This document shows, piece by piece, positions 6,749-15,413 of a stretch of 21,557 bases of DNA (position 1 is its first letter; each line of letters opens with the position of its first letter). The notes beneath the pieces were generated by a model. The model was not told the origin of the DNA. It searched no databases and saw nothing but the letters and a program-made list of their open reading frames with translations. The stretch is from Bacillota bacterium (lineage in GTDB: Bacteria; Bacillota; Clostridia; Christensenellales; SZUA-584): the NCBI GenBank assembly GCA_023391105.1, contig JAEWBO010000031.1, forward strand, positions 1 to 21,557. The letters are read 5' to 3'. The position numbers and the translations under genes are program-made.

Positions 6749-8377
6749 ATGTCGAACGGACAGAAAAGCTTTGTCAAAGGTGCGGCCATCCTCGGGGTCG
6801 CCGGTTTGATCGTCAAGTTTATCGGTGCGATATTCCGCATACCGTTAACAAATATCATCGGTGCCGATGGTATGGCTAACTATCAGGTGGCCTACCCCAT
6901 TTACGCGGCACTCGTTGTGATATCGACTGCGGGTTTGCCCGCGGCGATTTCAAAGCTTGTATCGGAACGTGTCACACTGGGAGACTATCGCGGGGCACAT
7001 AAGATATTCCAGTCTGCGTTCAAGCTGCTGCTTATCATCGGTGTTGCTTCCACAATAGTGATGCTTGCACTTTCAGGCTTGCTTGCAAACGCGGCTCAGA
7101 TCCCTTCCGCAAAGCTGTCCTTGCTCTTGATCGCGCCCTCGCTGTTCTTCGTGTCTGTTCTATCTGCGTACAGGGGATATTTTCAAGGCCTGCAAATGAT
7201 GTCCCCCACGGCCATCACACAGCTTATTGAACAGATCGTCAAACTGGGAGCCGGTCTCTACTTTGCATGGTTATGGTATCCCAAGGGTGTGGAATACGGA
7301 GCGGCCGGTGCGCTTTTGGGTGTATCCATCTCGGAGATCTTCGCCCTCGCCGTTATCATTTTTCTGTACAATCGCCGCAAAAAGCAAATCAAGAAAAAAC
7401 GCCGTCAGTCCGGCAGTATCACTTTTCAATCCAATCGATCGACAGTGAAAGACTTGCTTTACACGGCAATTCCGATTACGCTCGGCGCGTGCCTGATGCC
7501 CATCGTGAATTTTCTCGATACGCTGATTGTGACAAACACCATGGCCTCCATAGATTATTCAGCATTTAATCCGCTTACCCCTAAAACCAGCTTTGGTGTG
7601 CTCACCGGTTCTGTGAATCCGCTTATTAACATGCCGGCTGTTCTTTCGCTTGCGCTGTGCATGAGCCTTATCCCTGCTATATCCGAAGCACGCGCACAGA
7701 AGAGTCAGCTTATGGTGAGCTCACGCTCGGCAATGGGTTTTAAGCTCTCAATATTGATCGGGCTGCCCTGTGCGATTGGCATGTTTTTGTTGGCCGGCCC
7801 CATTATAACCCTTCTTTATTCCTCGGGTCTTGAGCCTGATGAAATTCTGGTCGGTACACAGCTTCTGAAAACGCTGTCGATCGGTGTGCTGTTCTTGTCG
7901 CTGCTTCAAACGATGACGGGTGTGCTTCAAGGTGCCGGTCACCCCACTATACCGCTTGTGAATCTGGCCATCGGCGCTGTGGTGAAGGTGATTATCAGCA
8001 TTGTGCTAATTCGCGTTCCTTCCATCAACATCAACGGCGCAGCGCTGGGAACGGCTGCTTGCTATGGCATCGCAGCATTATTAAACCTCATCTATGTCAT
8101 CAAGATAACTAAGCCATCAATCAAGCCGTTATCCGGCGTGATTATGCCGCTGCTATCCACTGCGGTGATGGGCGCAGTGGTTTACTTTATGTATAATTCG
8201 ATTTCCACATCACTTGGAAAAACCAAAGCTACTCTTCTTTGCCTTGTGGCCGCTGTCATTGTTTATGTCGTGATGCTCTTTCTTACCAGGTCAATCAGCA
8301 AAGAAGATATGGAATTCATACCCGGCGGCGGGCGCATTACGCGTTTAATGAACAAGCTGGGTTTCTGGGAGAACTGA
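6749..8377 (+). CDS. MurJ/SpoVB-type lipid-linked oligosaccharide flippase (YabM-like)
   Basis: A 542-residue integral membrane protein with about 14 hydrophobic segments, of the MOP/MATE exporter superfamily (polysaccharide biosynthesis branch: MurJ, SpoVB, YtgP, YabM). Typical are the N-terminal GAAILGVAGLIVKFIGAIF and RIPLTNIIGADGMANYQ, then PAAISKLVSE and AYRGYFQGLQMMSPTAITQ. Such proteins move lipid-linked cell-wall precursors across the membrane. The start is set at ATG 6749, preceded by TTGGAG, rather than at an in-frame TTG at 6734. Being directly upstream of mazG matches the yabM-yabN order of spore-formers, so a role in peptidoglycan or spore cortex synthesis is likely; whether it is the main lipid II flippase cannot be told from this window. 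Confidence 0.9.
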   Translation: MSNGQKSFVKGAAILGVAGLIVKFIGAIFRIPLTNIIGADGMANYQVAYPIYAALVVISTAGLPAAISKLVSERVTLGDYRGAHKIFQSAFKLLLIIGVASTIVMLALSGLLANAAQIPSAKLSLLLIAPSLFFVSVLSAYRGYFQGLQMMSPTAITQLIEQIVKLGAGLYFAWLWYPKGVEYGAAGALLGVSISEIFALAVIIFLYNRRKKQIKKKRRQSGSITFQSNRSTVKDLLYTAIPITLGACLMPIVNFLDTLIVTNTMASIDYSAFNPLTPKTSFGVLTGSVNPLINMPAVLSLALCMSLIPAISEARAQKSQLMVSSRSAMGFKLSILIGLPCAIGMFLLAGPIITLLYSSGLEPDEILVGTQLLKTLSIGVLFLSLLQTMTGVLQGAGHPTIPLVNLAIGAVVKVIISIVLIRVPSININGAALGTAACYGIAALLNLIYVIKITKPSIKPLSGVIMPLLSTAVMGAVVYFMYNSISTSLGKTKATLLCLVAAVIVYVVMLFLTRSISKEDMEFIPGGGRITRLMNKLGFWEN

Positions 8378-8378
8378 T

Positions 8379-9794
8379 ATGCATCTAACAATTGCGAGTA
8401 TGAATCCGGATGGCAGTATCAATGAGAACGTGCTGGAAACGGCACGTCGTGCTTGCCAGGTGATTTTGCAGACAAAATTAGGACAGGCTCTCGATAATGC
8501 GGGAGTCGCGTACGAAACGCTTGACAGCTTATATGAAACCGCTGACGATTTTGACGCTCTCACTGATGCAGCCTGTGAAAAGCTGCTTCACGATGAAGTG
8601 CTGTTTATTGTACTTGGTGATATCTGCCGCAACATCATTGCTGCAAAAGCCGTCAAACTCATAATTCAGAATGGCGGTCAGGTCAGCGTGATACCAAGCG
8701 GCAGCCCCGCGCTGTGCGCGGCATTCGCGGCAGGTGTGGCAGACGGCACTCACGGTGTGACGATGTTTTGTGCCTCGTCGTTTACGCAGATTTGGGATAC
8801 GGATGCCGTTGTTGTGATCGATGAGATCGACTCACGGTTTAAAGCCTCTGAGATTAAATTGAGCTTGTCTCGCGTCTATGATGATGAACATGCCGTGTTC
8901 TTAGCTGACACGCGCAGCAATATTGGTAAAATCATTCCACTTTGCCTTCTTGACGCGGAGCCATCATACGGTTATTATACTAGCGTGGTAGTAACTTCCT
9001 GTTTGTTGGAGCAAAAACGCCGCTACACATTTTCTGACCTTGTGTCTGTGATGGAACGGTTGCGATCGAGGACAGGCTGCCCGTGGGACAAGGAACAGAC
9101 TCACGAAAGCTTAAAGCGTTATCTGGTGGAAGAAAGCTACGAAGTGCTGGAAGCCATTGACGACGGTGATATGGACGCTTTGTACGACGAGCTTGGCGAT
9201 GTGCTTTTACAGGTGGTCTTCCACGCGAGAATCGCGCAGCAGCAGGGTGAGTTTGACATCAGTGATGTCACGACAGCTATATGTGCGAAGATGATATCCC
9301 GGCATCCACACATATTTGGCAGAGCCGTCGCAAATTCGCCCGATGATGTGATTAAGAATTGGGAACAGATCAAAAAGGGCGAAAAAGGTCAGCGGTCACA
9401 GACAGAGGTGCTTCAGGGTGTCCCGAAGAGTATGCCTGCGCTGATGCGCAGCGGCAAAGTGCAGCATAAGGCTGCTCATGTGGGGTTTGATTTCAGCAAT
9501 GCGGAGCAGGCCATTGAGAAGCTTCGCGAAGAGATTGAGGAAGTGCGGCAAAGCAAAGATAATGATGCGCTTGCTGAGGAATGCGGAGATTTGTTATTCT
9601 CCGCCGTCAACGTGGTGCGGCTACTCGGTATAGAGCCTGAAACCGTGCTTCAAAAGGCCACAGATAAGTTTATTGCCCGCTTTGCAATCGTCGAACGACT
9701 CGCTAATGAGCAGCACATCGACATGCGTAGCTGTGGTATTGAAAAGCTTGATGAACTTTGGGACAAGGCTAAAATGCAGATTGACGGAAAATAA
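8379..9794 (+). CDS. mazG: MazG nucleoside triphosphate pyrophosphohydrolase with N-terminal methylase-like domain (YabN type)
   Basis: A 471-residue two-part protein. Residues 215-471 carry two MazG all-alpha NTP pyrophosphohydrolase repeats: GCPWDKEQTHESL, the metal-binding EESYE (251-255) and ELGD (271-274), and a second set REEIEEV ... EECGDLLFSAVN around 380-410. They hydrolyse (d)NTPs to NMP and pyrophosphate and clean up non-canonical nucleotides. Residues 1-210 align in position with the tetrapyrrole (SAM) methylase domain of YabN, but the expected glycine-rich N-terminal loop and the PGHP-like motif are not seen (the latter is replaced by LGDICRN), so this half is probably catalytically dead. 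It starts 2 bases after the flippase stop codon, with a GGGAG site inside that gene: tight coupling. Confidence 0.93.
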   Translation: MHLTIASMNPDGSINENVLETARRACQVILQTKLGQALDNAGVAYETLDSLYETADDFDALTDAACEKLLHDEVLFIVLGDICRNIIAAKAVKLIIQNGGQVSVIPSGSPALCAAFAAGVADGTHGVTMFCASSFTQIWDTDAVVVIDEIDSRFKASEIKLSLSRVYDDEHAVFLADTRSNIGKIIPLCLLDAEPSYGYYTSVVVTSCLLEQKRRYTFSDLVSVMERLRSRTGCPWDKEQTHESLKRYLVEESYEVLEAIDDGDMDALYDELGDVLLQVVFHARIAQQQGEFDISDVTTAICAKMISRHPHIFGRAVANSPDDVIKNWEQIKKGEKGQRSQTEVLQGVPKSMPALMRSGKVQHKAAHVGFDFSNAEQAIEKLREEIEEVRQSKDNDALAEECGDLLFSAVNVVRLLGIEPETVLQKATDKFIARFAIVERLANEQHIDMRSCGIEKLDELWDKAKMQIDGK

Positions 9795-9827
9795 CGTTTT
9801 CGTTAAATCAAAATGGTGTTATATAAT
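9792..9827 (+). promoter_or_regulatory. Promoter of hup with an overlapping inverted repeat
   Basis: TATAAT (9822-9827) lies 17 bases after TTCGTT (9799-9804), a weak -35 box. An inverted repeat TAACG-TTTT-CGTTA (9792-9805) overlaps both this -35 box and the mazG stop codon. It has no T run, so an operator is more likely than a terminator. Confidence 0.45.
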
Positions 9828-9865
9828 ACCAAATAAACTCATTTTTAAACCAGGAGGATCATTTT

Positions 9866-10141
9866 ATGAACAAAACAGAGTTGGTTGAAGCAGTTGCTCA
9901 AAAATCCAGTCTCACAAAAAAAGATACGGACGCATGTCTGTCAGCGCTTATCAGCGTGGTCAGCGAAGCTTTAAGCAAAGGCGAAAAGGTACAGTGGACA
10001 GGTTTTGGTTCTTTCGAACTGAGACAGAGAGCAGCGAGAAAAGGCGTTAATCCTGCAACAGGTGCTCAGATCGACATTCCTGCTTCCAGCGCCCCGGCAT
10101 TCAAGCCCGGAAAAGCCTTTAAAGATGCACTGAACAAATAA
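9866..10141 (+). CDS. hup: HU family DNA-binding protein
   Basis: A 91-residue histone-like protein that binds and bends DNA as a dimer. Visible are the N-terminal MNKTELVEAVAQKS helices, the GFGSFELRQRAARKGVNPATG signature with the DNA-binding beta arm, and the C-terminal PAFKPGKAFKDALNK. An AGGAGG site precedes the ATG, as expected for an abundant protein, and a strong terminator follows. In many spore-formers hup sits between mazG and the S4-domain gene rqcP; here the next gene is an acyltransferase. Confidence 0.97.
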   Translation: MNKTELVEAVAQKSSLTKKDTDACLSALISVVSEALSKGEKVQWTGFGSFELRQRAARKGVNPATGAQIDIPASSAPAFKPGKAFKDALNK

Positions 10142-10156
10142 AGTGAACCTGATGCA

Positions 10157-10184
10157 AAAGCAGAGCTGCCGGCTCTGCTTTTTT
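10157..10184 (+). terminator. Rho-independent terminator after hup
   Basis: AAAGCAGAGC (10157-10166) pairs perfectly with GCTCTGCTTT (10172-10181) around a 5-base loop, followed by T to 10184. It lies 16 bases after the hup stop codon. Confidence 0.9.
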
Positions 10185-10262
10185 GCTCTCCGCAAAATTA
10201 CGTTCATGGTCAAATATTGGTCATGTTTCATACAACTTTTACAATACTTTTGTGTTTAAGGA

Positions 10263-10271
10263 TGCTATAAT
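10263..10271 (+). promoter_or_regulatory. Extended -10 promoter of the acyltransferase unit
   Basis: TGC-TATAAT (10263-10271) is a TGn-extended -10 element 25 bases before the start codon. There is no good -35 box at 17 bases, which fits the extended -10 class. Confidence 0.5.
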
Positions 10272-10295
10272 GATATAAAATAAAAGGAGCTTGAC

Positions 10296-11489
10296 GTGAG
10301 CAAAAAAAGCCGCTTAAATATCAGTCATTATTTGATGCTTATGCTTCTTGGCCTCTATTGGGTCTCTTACGGCCTATATATCAGGTTGTATTACAGGCTT
10401 CGTTCTCAAGATAAACATATCCTTCCGAAAAAAGGCCCATATTTGCTGCTTGCCAACCACAGCAACAATTTTGACGGCTTGTTTCTTCAGTGTCTCATCA
10501 AGAGACCTATTCATTTCGTGGTCACCGATGCTATGTTTAAAAAGAAGGTTTTGGGCAAGCTTTTGGAACTGGTGGGCTACATTCCTAAGCGGAAGCATGT
10601 GACAGACAGCAAGGCCATCCGTCAGATTATACGGACAATTAAGCAAGGCGGCATTGTCGGCATATTCCCGGAAGGCGGCAGAAACTGGGATGGCAGAACA
10701 GGGTCGATCTCCCCCGCCACATACCGCCTTGCAGAGCTTCTCGGAGTGCCTATTGTGACAGCGTGCATAAAAGGCGCATATCTTTCCGGGCCGCGCTGGG
10801 CGGACACAAAAAGGCGTGGATTGGTTGATGTGAGCTTTCAAGCCTATGCTGTCAAAGGAACCAAACCGGATTTAGACGAGATCGAGCGAAGCGTAGCCGC
10901 GGCGCTGACCCACAACGAAGCCGTTTGGCAAAATCAAAGAAAAATAGCATTTAAGGGCAAGGCTTTATCAAAAGGGTTTGAACGACTGCTTTTTACATGC
11001 CCTAACTGCAAACGAATCGGAACATTGGACTCTACTGATGAACGTGTGAGATGCATGGCTTGCGGAGCCGCTTATCGTCTTGATGTTTATGGGTTTATCC
11101 ATTCCATTAATGGCGAATTGCCTGCCGATAACACACCGGCGCTTAATGATTGGCAGCTTGAGCTGATGGCTTTAAATTTTTTTAATGCCAAACCTGATAG
11201 TATTCTTGTGTCTGATGAAGGCGCAAGTCTATACTGTGCCCCATCGGCGGAGCAGCCTTTTGAGCTTGTGGAAGAAGGTTCACTCTTTCTTAAAAAGGAT
11301 AACATGACGATTGGTCAGCGTGTATTTGATCTTTCGCAATTGAATGGTATTTCTGTTTATTTTAAGTCGGATCTTGAGTTTCGTTACATGGGTCTTGATT
11401 ATAGAATCGGGTTCAGTGAAAGACGCGTTTCCCCCTACAAATGGAATTGCGCGCTTGAAGTGATCAAAGAACTGTCAAAAGGAGATTGA
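10296..11489 (+). CDS. PlsC-like lysophospholipid acyltransferase with C-terminal zinc ribbon
   Basis: A 397-residue protein. Residues 40-215 form a PlsC/LPLAT acyltransferase: the catalytic NHSNNFD (HX4D, 55-60), FPEGGRN (124-130) as the glycerophosphate-binding motif, and PIVTACIKGAY. A hydrophobic N-terminal segment (about 11-35) should anchor it to the inner face of the membrane. Such enzymes acylate lysophosphatidic acid or a similar lipid. The protein is about 150 residues longer than usual: after residue 220 comes a CPNC ... CMAC pair (235-238, 253-256), a zinc-ribbon knuckle, then about 130 residues of unrecognised sequence. The GTG start at 10296 is supported by AAAGGAG. The substrate is unproven. 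Confidence 0.85.
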   Translation: MSKKSRLNISHYLMLMLLGLYWVSYGLYIRLYYRLRSQDKHILPKKGPYLLLANHSNNFDGLFLQCLIKRPIHFVVTDAMFKKKVLGKLLELVGYIPKRKHVTDSKAIRQIIRTIKQGGIVGIFPEGGRNWDGRTGSISPATYRLAELLGVPIVTACIKGAYLSGPRWADTKRRGLVDVSFQAYAVKGTKPDLDEIERSVAAALTHNEAVWQNQRKIAFKGKALSKGFERLLFTCPNCKRIGTLDSTDERVRCMACGAAYRLDVYGFIHSINGELPADNTPALNDWQLELMALNFFNAKPDSILVSDEGASLYCAPSAEQPFELVEEGSLFLKKDNMTIGQRVFDLSQLNGISVYFKSDLEFRYMGLDYRIGFSERRVSPYKWNCALEVIKELSKGD

Positions 11490-11493
11490 AACA

Positions 11494-12891
11494 ATGGGTT
11501 TAGAAGGTGGATGGAACACGGTCTTACAGTTTGCTTTTCTACTGGCCTTGCTGGGCGTATCGCTTATTATCAAATCCAATATACCGTTTTTTAAACGTCA
11601 TCTTGTGCCCACAGCATTGTTTGGCGGGTTGCTTGGTCTGCTGCTGGGGCCGGAGATATTAGGCATTATTCCCTTTGATACCGGCATGCTTGAAGATATG
11701 GTTTATCACTTCATGGCAATTGGTTTTATTGCGATGGCTTTGAAAAAACGCAGTCGGAAATCCACCGAGAACATCACAAATACCGGATTTGCGATAGTCA
11801 ACACATATATCTGGCAGGCAGCATTAGGGCTTGGCATCACACTTGTTTTGTTTTATACGGTTATGCCAGATCTGTTTCCTGATTTCGGCTTGCTTCTCCC
11901 TCTATCTTACGCACAGGGCCCTGGCCAGGCGTTCTCTACAGGGCAGTCGTTTGAAATGCTGGAGCCTGCATCCAAAGCACTGCAAAACGGCGGCAACGTT
12001 GGCCTTACACTCGCTACCTTCGGATTTCTATGGGCAATTATCGGTGGTATCCCTTTTATGTATTTCCTCAGAAAGAAATATAAGCAAGACAAGAAAGCGG
12101 ATGTCCCCTCAAGCGAAACCACGACATCTGTTTCACCTGATGTTCAGGATCATACGAGCCGTGTACCGGTGACACTGTACCTGGATGACCTGACAATACA
12201 AGCCGTGCTTATAGGTGTCTGCTATCTGTTGACTTATCTGCTTCTGATTGGTCTGGAGGCCATACTCGGCGCGCAAAGCACACTGATGAAACTCTTTTGG
12301 GGGTTCCAGTTCCTGTTTGGTACGCTGATCGCAATGGGTTTACGGGCCATATTCAACCTGCTTAACAAAAAAAACTTGATACGCGTCGATTATGCTGATA
12401 ACTACCTTTTGCAGCGCATCTCTTCCACGGCTTTCGACATTATGATCGTGGCTTCGGTCTGTGCTGTGTCACTCACTGTGCTCTCGCAGTACCTCGTGCC
12501 GGTGCTGATACTCTCCACTGTTGGCGGCCTTTTCACAATGGTCTACTCGGCAAAAATGGCGAAATGGATTTATAAAGAAGAAAAAATGGAGCATGCCGTT
12601 GCACTGTACGGCATGTGGACGGGAACCATCGTGACTGCCATGGCGCTGCTTAAAGAGGTTGACCCCGAAGGCAAAACCAGTGTGCCCGAGAGCCTCGTGC
12701 TCGGAAGCGGCTTTGGTGCCGTTATCGGCATTCCGCTAATGATGGTCATAAGCATTCCTGTCGCGGCTTGGGTGGATGATAAGCCCTGGCTGTACATTGT
12801 GACATTTGCCATTTTTGTGGTGTATTCTGCCGTATGCTTTTTCGGCATCAGGCTCAGTAAAAAGCTGCATGCCAATCGGCTAAAAAAATAA
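11494..12891 (+). CDS. GltS-like sodium/glutamate symporter family protein
   Basis: A 465-residue membrane protein with about 11-12 hydrophobic segments. It resembles the ESS (GltS) family: an N-terminal half with HLVPTALFGGLLGLLLGPE, a re-entrant-like glycine-rich stretch SYAQGPGQAFSTG (about 138-150) in the place of the GltS GGHGT loop, and a second glycine-rich loop LVLGSGFGAVIGIPLM near the end. A charged cytoplasmic linker (about 190-225) separates the halves. GltS members import glutamate with Na+; here the conserved loop has diverged, so the substrate may differ. The gene begins 4 bases after the acyltransferase stop codon, with its AAAAGGAGA site inside that gene: same operon. Confidence 0.7.
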   Translation: MGLEGGWNTVLQFAFLLALLGVSLIIKSNIPFFKRHLVPTALFGGLLGLLLGPEILGIIPFDTGMLEDMVYHFMAIGFIAMALKKRSRKSTENITNTGFAIVNTYIWQAALGLGITLVLFYTVMPDLFPDFGLLLPLSYAQGPGQAFSTGQSFEMLEPASKALQNGGNVGLTLATFGFLWAIIGGIPFMYFLRKKYKQDKKADVPSSETTTSVSPDVQDHTSRVPVTLYLDDLTIQAVLIGVCYLLTYLLLIGLEAILGAQSTLMKLFWGFQFLFGTLIAMGLRAIFNLLNKKNLIRVDYADNYLLQRISSTAFDIMIVASVCAVSLTVLSQYLVPVLILSTVGGLFTMVYSAKMAKWIYKEEKMEHAVALYGMWTGTIVTAMALLKEVDPEGKTSVPESLVLGSGFGAVIGIPLMMVISIPVAAWVDDKPWLYIVTFAIFVVYSAVCFFGIRLSKKLHANRLKK

Positions 12892-12925
12892 ATTATTCAG
12901 TTTTCATTTAGGGGGACAGTTGTTG

Positions 12926-14338
12926 ATGACCGATAGAAGAAATAAGCTTTCGACAAAAGTTAAGCTTGGGTATGGAATAGGATCGTTATCCTACGGAATC
13001 CCTTTTCAGCTCGTATCCTCGCTTTTCGTTTTTTTCTCCACGGAAGTGTTGGGTTTATCCGGCGTTCTAACCGGCGCCCTCGTGTTTGTGAGTACCATAT
13101 GGGATGCCGTCACAGATCCTATTATGGGCTATATCTCGGATCACACAAATAATAAAATATTGCTTGGTCGGCGTTTGTTTTATGTTCTGATAGGCTCTGT
13201 CGGCCTTGCCCTATGCAGTTTGCTTTTATGGCAGGTTGATGCCAGCCTTCCCTACCTGACCAAAGCTGTGATATTAGGACTGCTGCTTATCCTTCTCAAA
13301 ACCTTCTCCACGATTTATACCACACCGTATATGGCGCTTGGTTCCGAGCTATCGACGGATTACAACGAACGTACCGCTGTTCAATCCTATCGCACAGCTT
13401 TCTTCTTTCTCGGTTTTATGTTTCCCGCAATCATTGGTATGGCCGTTTTCTTCCGCCCTACACCAGAATTTCCAAACGGGCAGCTGAATCCTCAGTCCTA
13501 CGTGTCGCTCTCTCTCGTGACATCAATCATCACGCTTGTTTGCGCAGGAATTTGCATTGCTTTGACATATCGCAATCAGGCTGCTTATTCGGTGCCGAAA
13601 GTAAAAAGAAATCCATTAAAAGGTATATTTAAAGAGACTGCCGAGGCGCTCAAATGCAGCGATTTTCGCAATGTAAGCCTAAGCCTGCTCTTTATCAATA
13701 TGGCAATGGGTATTGTGGGATCCGTAGGTATGCACGTATTCACCTACACATTTTGCTTTGACAACCGCCAGATCGCAATCGTGTTTGGAGCGCTGTTCAT
13801 AATGGCCCTGATCGCCCAGCCTTTCTGGCTCTTTTTTGCCAATAAATACGAGAAAAAAACGGCTCTCAAAGCTTGCTTGATCATCAATCTTATCGTCACT
13901 ATATTTTTTGTTATTGCTGTGATCGCAAATCCGTGGGTATCGGAGCATTACCTCATCGTTTTACCGCTTTCTATGCTCATGGGCTTTTCCATGGGGGGCA
14001 GCATCGCTTTGCCCTATTCCATGATCTCGGATACCATCGACAAGGACGCTTTTTATTCAGGCACGCGCAAGGAAGGCGTATTTAACGGATGTGCCACATT
14101 TATGTTCAAGCTTTCACAGTCATTCTCTGCGATGTTTGTGGGTTCGTTGCTTGATATCATACATTTCGATTCAAAAATCGTGCAGACACCGGCAGTCTAT
14201 TTAAAGCTGGGTATGATACTTCCCGTTGGTTTTCTCATATGCTTCGTTCTCGCGCTTGTGTTTATAAAAAAGTATACATTGAATCGTGAAATTGTGGCAA
14301 AGTATCAGGTCGGAATCAGCGACAGCACACCTAAATAA
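12926..14338 (+). CDS. GPH-family (MelB-like) cation/glycoside symporter
   Basis: A 470-residue major facilitator with 12 predicted membrane segments. Motifs of the glycoside-pentoside-hexuronide:cation family are clear: VKLGYGIGSLSYGIPFQ at the start, WDAVTDPIMGYISDHT (the cation-site aspartates of MelB), LLGRR, and PYMALGSELSTDYNERTAVQSYRT. The usual function is import of a sugar or uronide with Na+ or H+. The substrate cannot be inferred, as no glycosidase or sugar kinase lies nearby. The start is set at ATG 12926, nine bases after GGGGGA; two in-frame TTG codons just upstream are possible alternatives. It ends overlapping the convergent ppx gene by 8 bases, without a visible terminator. 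Confidence 0.85.
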   Translation: MTDRRNKLSTKVKLGYGIGSLSYGIPFQLVSSLFVFFSTEVLGLSGVLTGALVFVSTIWDAVTDPIMGYISDHTNNKILLGRRLFYVLIGSVGLALCSLLLWQVDASLPYLTKAVILGLLLILLKTFSTIYTTPYMALGSELSTDYNERTAVQSYRTAFFFLGFMFPAIIGMAVFFRPTPEFPNGQLNPQSYVSLSLVTSIITLVCAGICIALTYRNQAAYSVPKVKRNPLKGIFKETAEALKCSDFRNVSLSLLFINMAMGIVGSVGMHVFTYTFCFDNRQIAIVFGALFIMALIAQPFWLFFANKYEKKTALKACLIINLIVTIFFVIAVIANPWVSEHYLIVLPLSMLMGFSMGGSIALPYSMISDTIDKDAFYSGTRKEGVFNGCATFMFKLSQSFSAMFVGSLLDIIHFDSKIVQTPAVYLKLGMILPVGFLICFVLALVFIKKYTLNREIVAKYQVGISDSTPK

Positions 14339-15230
14339 GCCCCAACTTGAATTTTAAATAACCTTCCTGGTTATCACTGTCGCTTACGATGACGGATGTG
14401 ACCCCGACGCCTTTCATAAACTCCAAAAATATAATAGCGCCAAAAACGATGACATCCGCCTTCTTTTCAGGCAAACCGTTAATCGCCTTGCGCTGCTCTT
14501 TTGTTTTGCTTTTGAGCATGCTGCAGAGCTCCTGGGCTTGCTGCAGTGTGATGACATGGCCTTGGATCTTCTCGGATATGTATTCGGTCAATCCAATATC
14601 CAACGCGGCCAGTGCCGTCGCTGTGCCGCCGATACCGGTATAACCAAGGCTTCCCGATTTCGGCACCTGCGAAAACGTCTTGGCCGCAAGCGCATGCGCC
14701 TGCTTAAAAGCCTGTGGGTCTGCGTCGTCACCGCTTGGAAACATTTGAAGCATGCGCACCGTTCCGATGCGAAAGCTATGCGCAAACCGCACATCGTTTA
14801 AGCTCCCCTGCATTACTTCGGTGCTCCCTCCGCCGATATCGAACATCGCGCCTTCACCGTCTATGCAACCCGCAAATCCTAGCAGCGCTTCTCTGTCGCC
14901 AGAGATGATATCGATATCAACTCCGCATTCACTCCTGATGAACTCGCAGAACGCCTCTTTATTTTCCGCGTCACGCACGGCGCTTGTCGCAAACGCAAAG
15001 AAATCCTCCTTATTAACACCGAATTCTTTGCTTTTCTGAAGATATTCAAGCAAAGCTTGCTTGGTGCGCGCCAAGGCAGCGGTAACAATGACTCTTTTGT
15101 CAACCATACCCTCACCCACGCGAATAAGCCTCAGCGTTTTATAATCGGCCACTACGCATTCATTTTCAATATGAGCAACCAAGAGCCTGGCCGAGTTTGT
15201 CCCAATATCCACCACTGCATAGCGTTTCAT
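14331..15230 (-). CDS. ppx: Ppx/GppA family phosphatase
   Basis: A 299-residue actin-like ATPase-fold protein of the exopolyphosphatase/guanosine pentaphosphatase family: phosphate-1 loop VDIGTNSARLLV, ATSAVRDAENKE, phosphate-2 loop FDIGGGSTEVM and GIGGTATALAAL. It consists only of the two-domain core (domains I and II), without the HD-like C-terminal part of E. coli Ppx. It could degrade polyphosphate or pppGpp; the family cannot be split further by eye. Its neighbourhood next to divIC is the one seen in many clostridia. A GAGAGG site stands 9-10 bases before the ATG. Confidence 0.88.
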   Translation of the reverse strand: MKRYAVVDIGTNSARLLVAHIENECVVADYKTLRLIRVGEGMVDKRVIVTAALARTKQALLEYLQKSKEFGVNKEDFFAFATSAVRDAENKEAFCEFIRSECGVDIDIISGDREALLGFAGCIDGEGAMFDIGGGSTEVMQGSLNDVRFAHSFRIGTVRMLQMFPSGDDADPQAFKQAHALAAKTFSQVPKSGSLGYTGIGGTATALAALDIGLTEYISEKIQGHVITLQQAQELCSMLKSKTKEQRKAINGLPEKKADVIVFGAIIFLEFMKGVGVTSVIVSDSDNQEGYLKFKLGLI

Positions 15231-15384
15231 CTTCTATGTCCTCTCTATCCTGCTATTAAAAAGTGTTTTTTAATATGTATTAATATGCTTTCCCAAATGC
15301 ACGTTAGTCATTATATCGCCGATTGTACCCACCAGCAAGAAAAAGACGACAGTTTATTAATATATGTATGTGAAAAAAGGTAAT

Positions 15385-15409
15385 AAAAAACCCATTCGCA
15401 TGGAATGAG
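15385..15409 (-). terminator. Rho-independent terminator after divIC
   Basis: On the minus strand CTCATTC (15409-15403) pairs with GAATGGG (15397-15391) in a 7-bp stem with one G-T pair and a 5-base loop, followed by six T. It begins 5 bases after the divIC stop codon and separates the yab genes from ppx. Confidence 0.75.
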
Positions 15410-15413
15410 TATG

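Noticed and set aside
14331..14338. The 8-base tail overlap of the GPH symporter and ppx as a frameshift or fusion
   Set aside because: Both genes end at their family-typical places, and short tail-to-tail overlaps are common.
15256..15273. A/T hairpin TTAAAAA-GTGT-TTTTTAA upstream of ppx as a terminator
   Set aside because: The stem is made only of A-T pairs, and a better terminator for divIC lies at 15385-15409.
15231..15413. Possible small gene between ppx and divIC
   Set aside because: Only the divIC terminator and A/T-rich leader sequence are seen; no frame has a ribosome site with a plausible protein.
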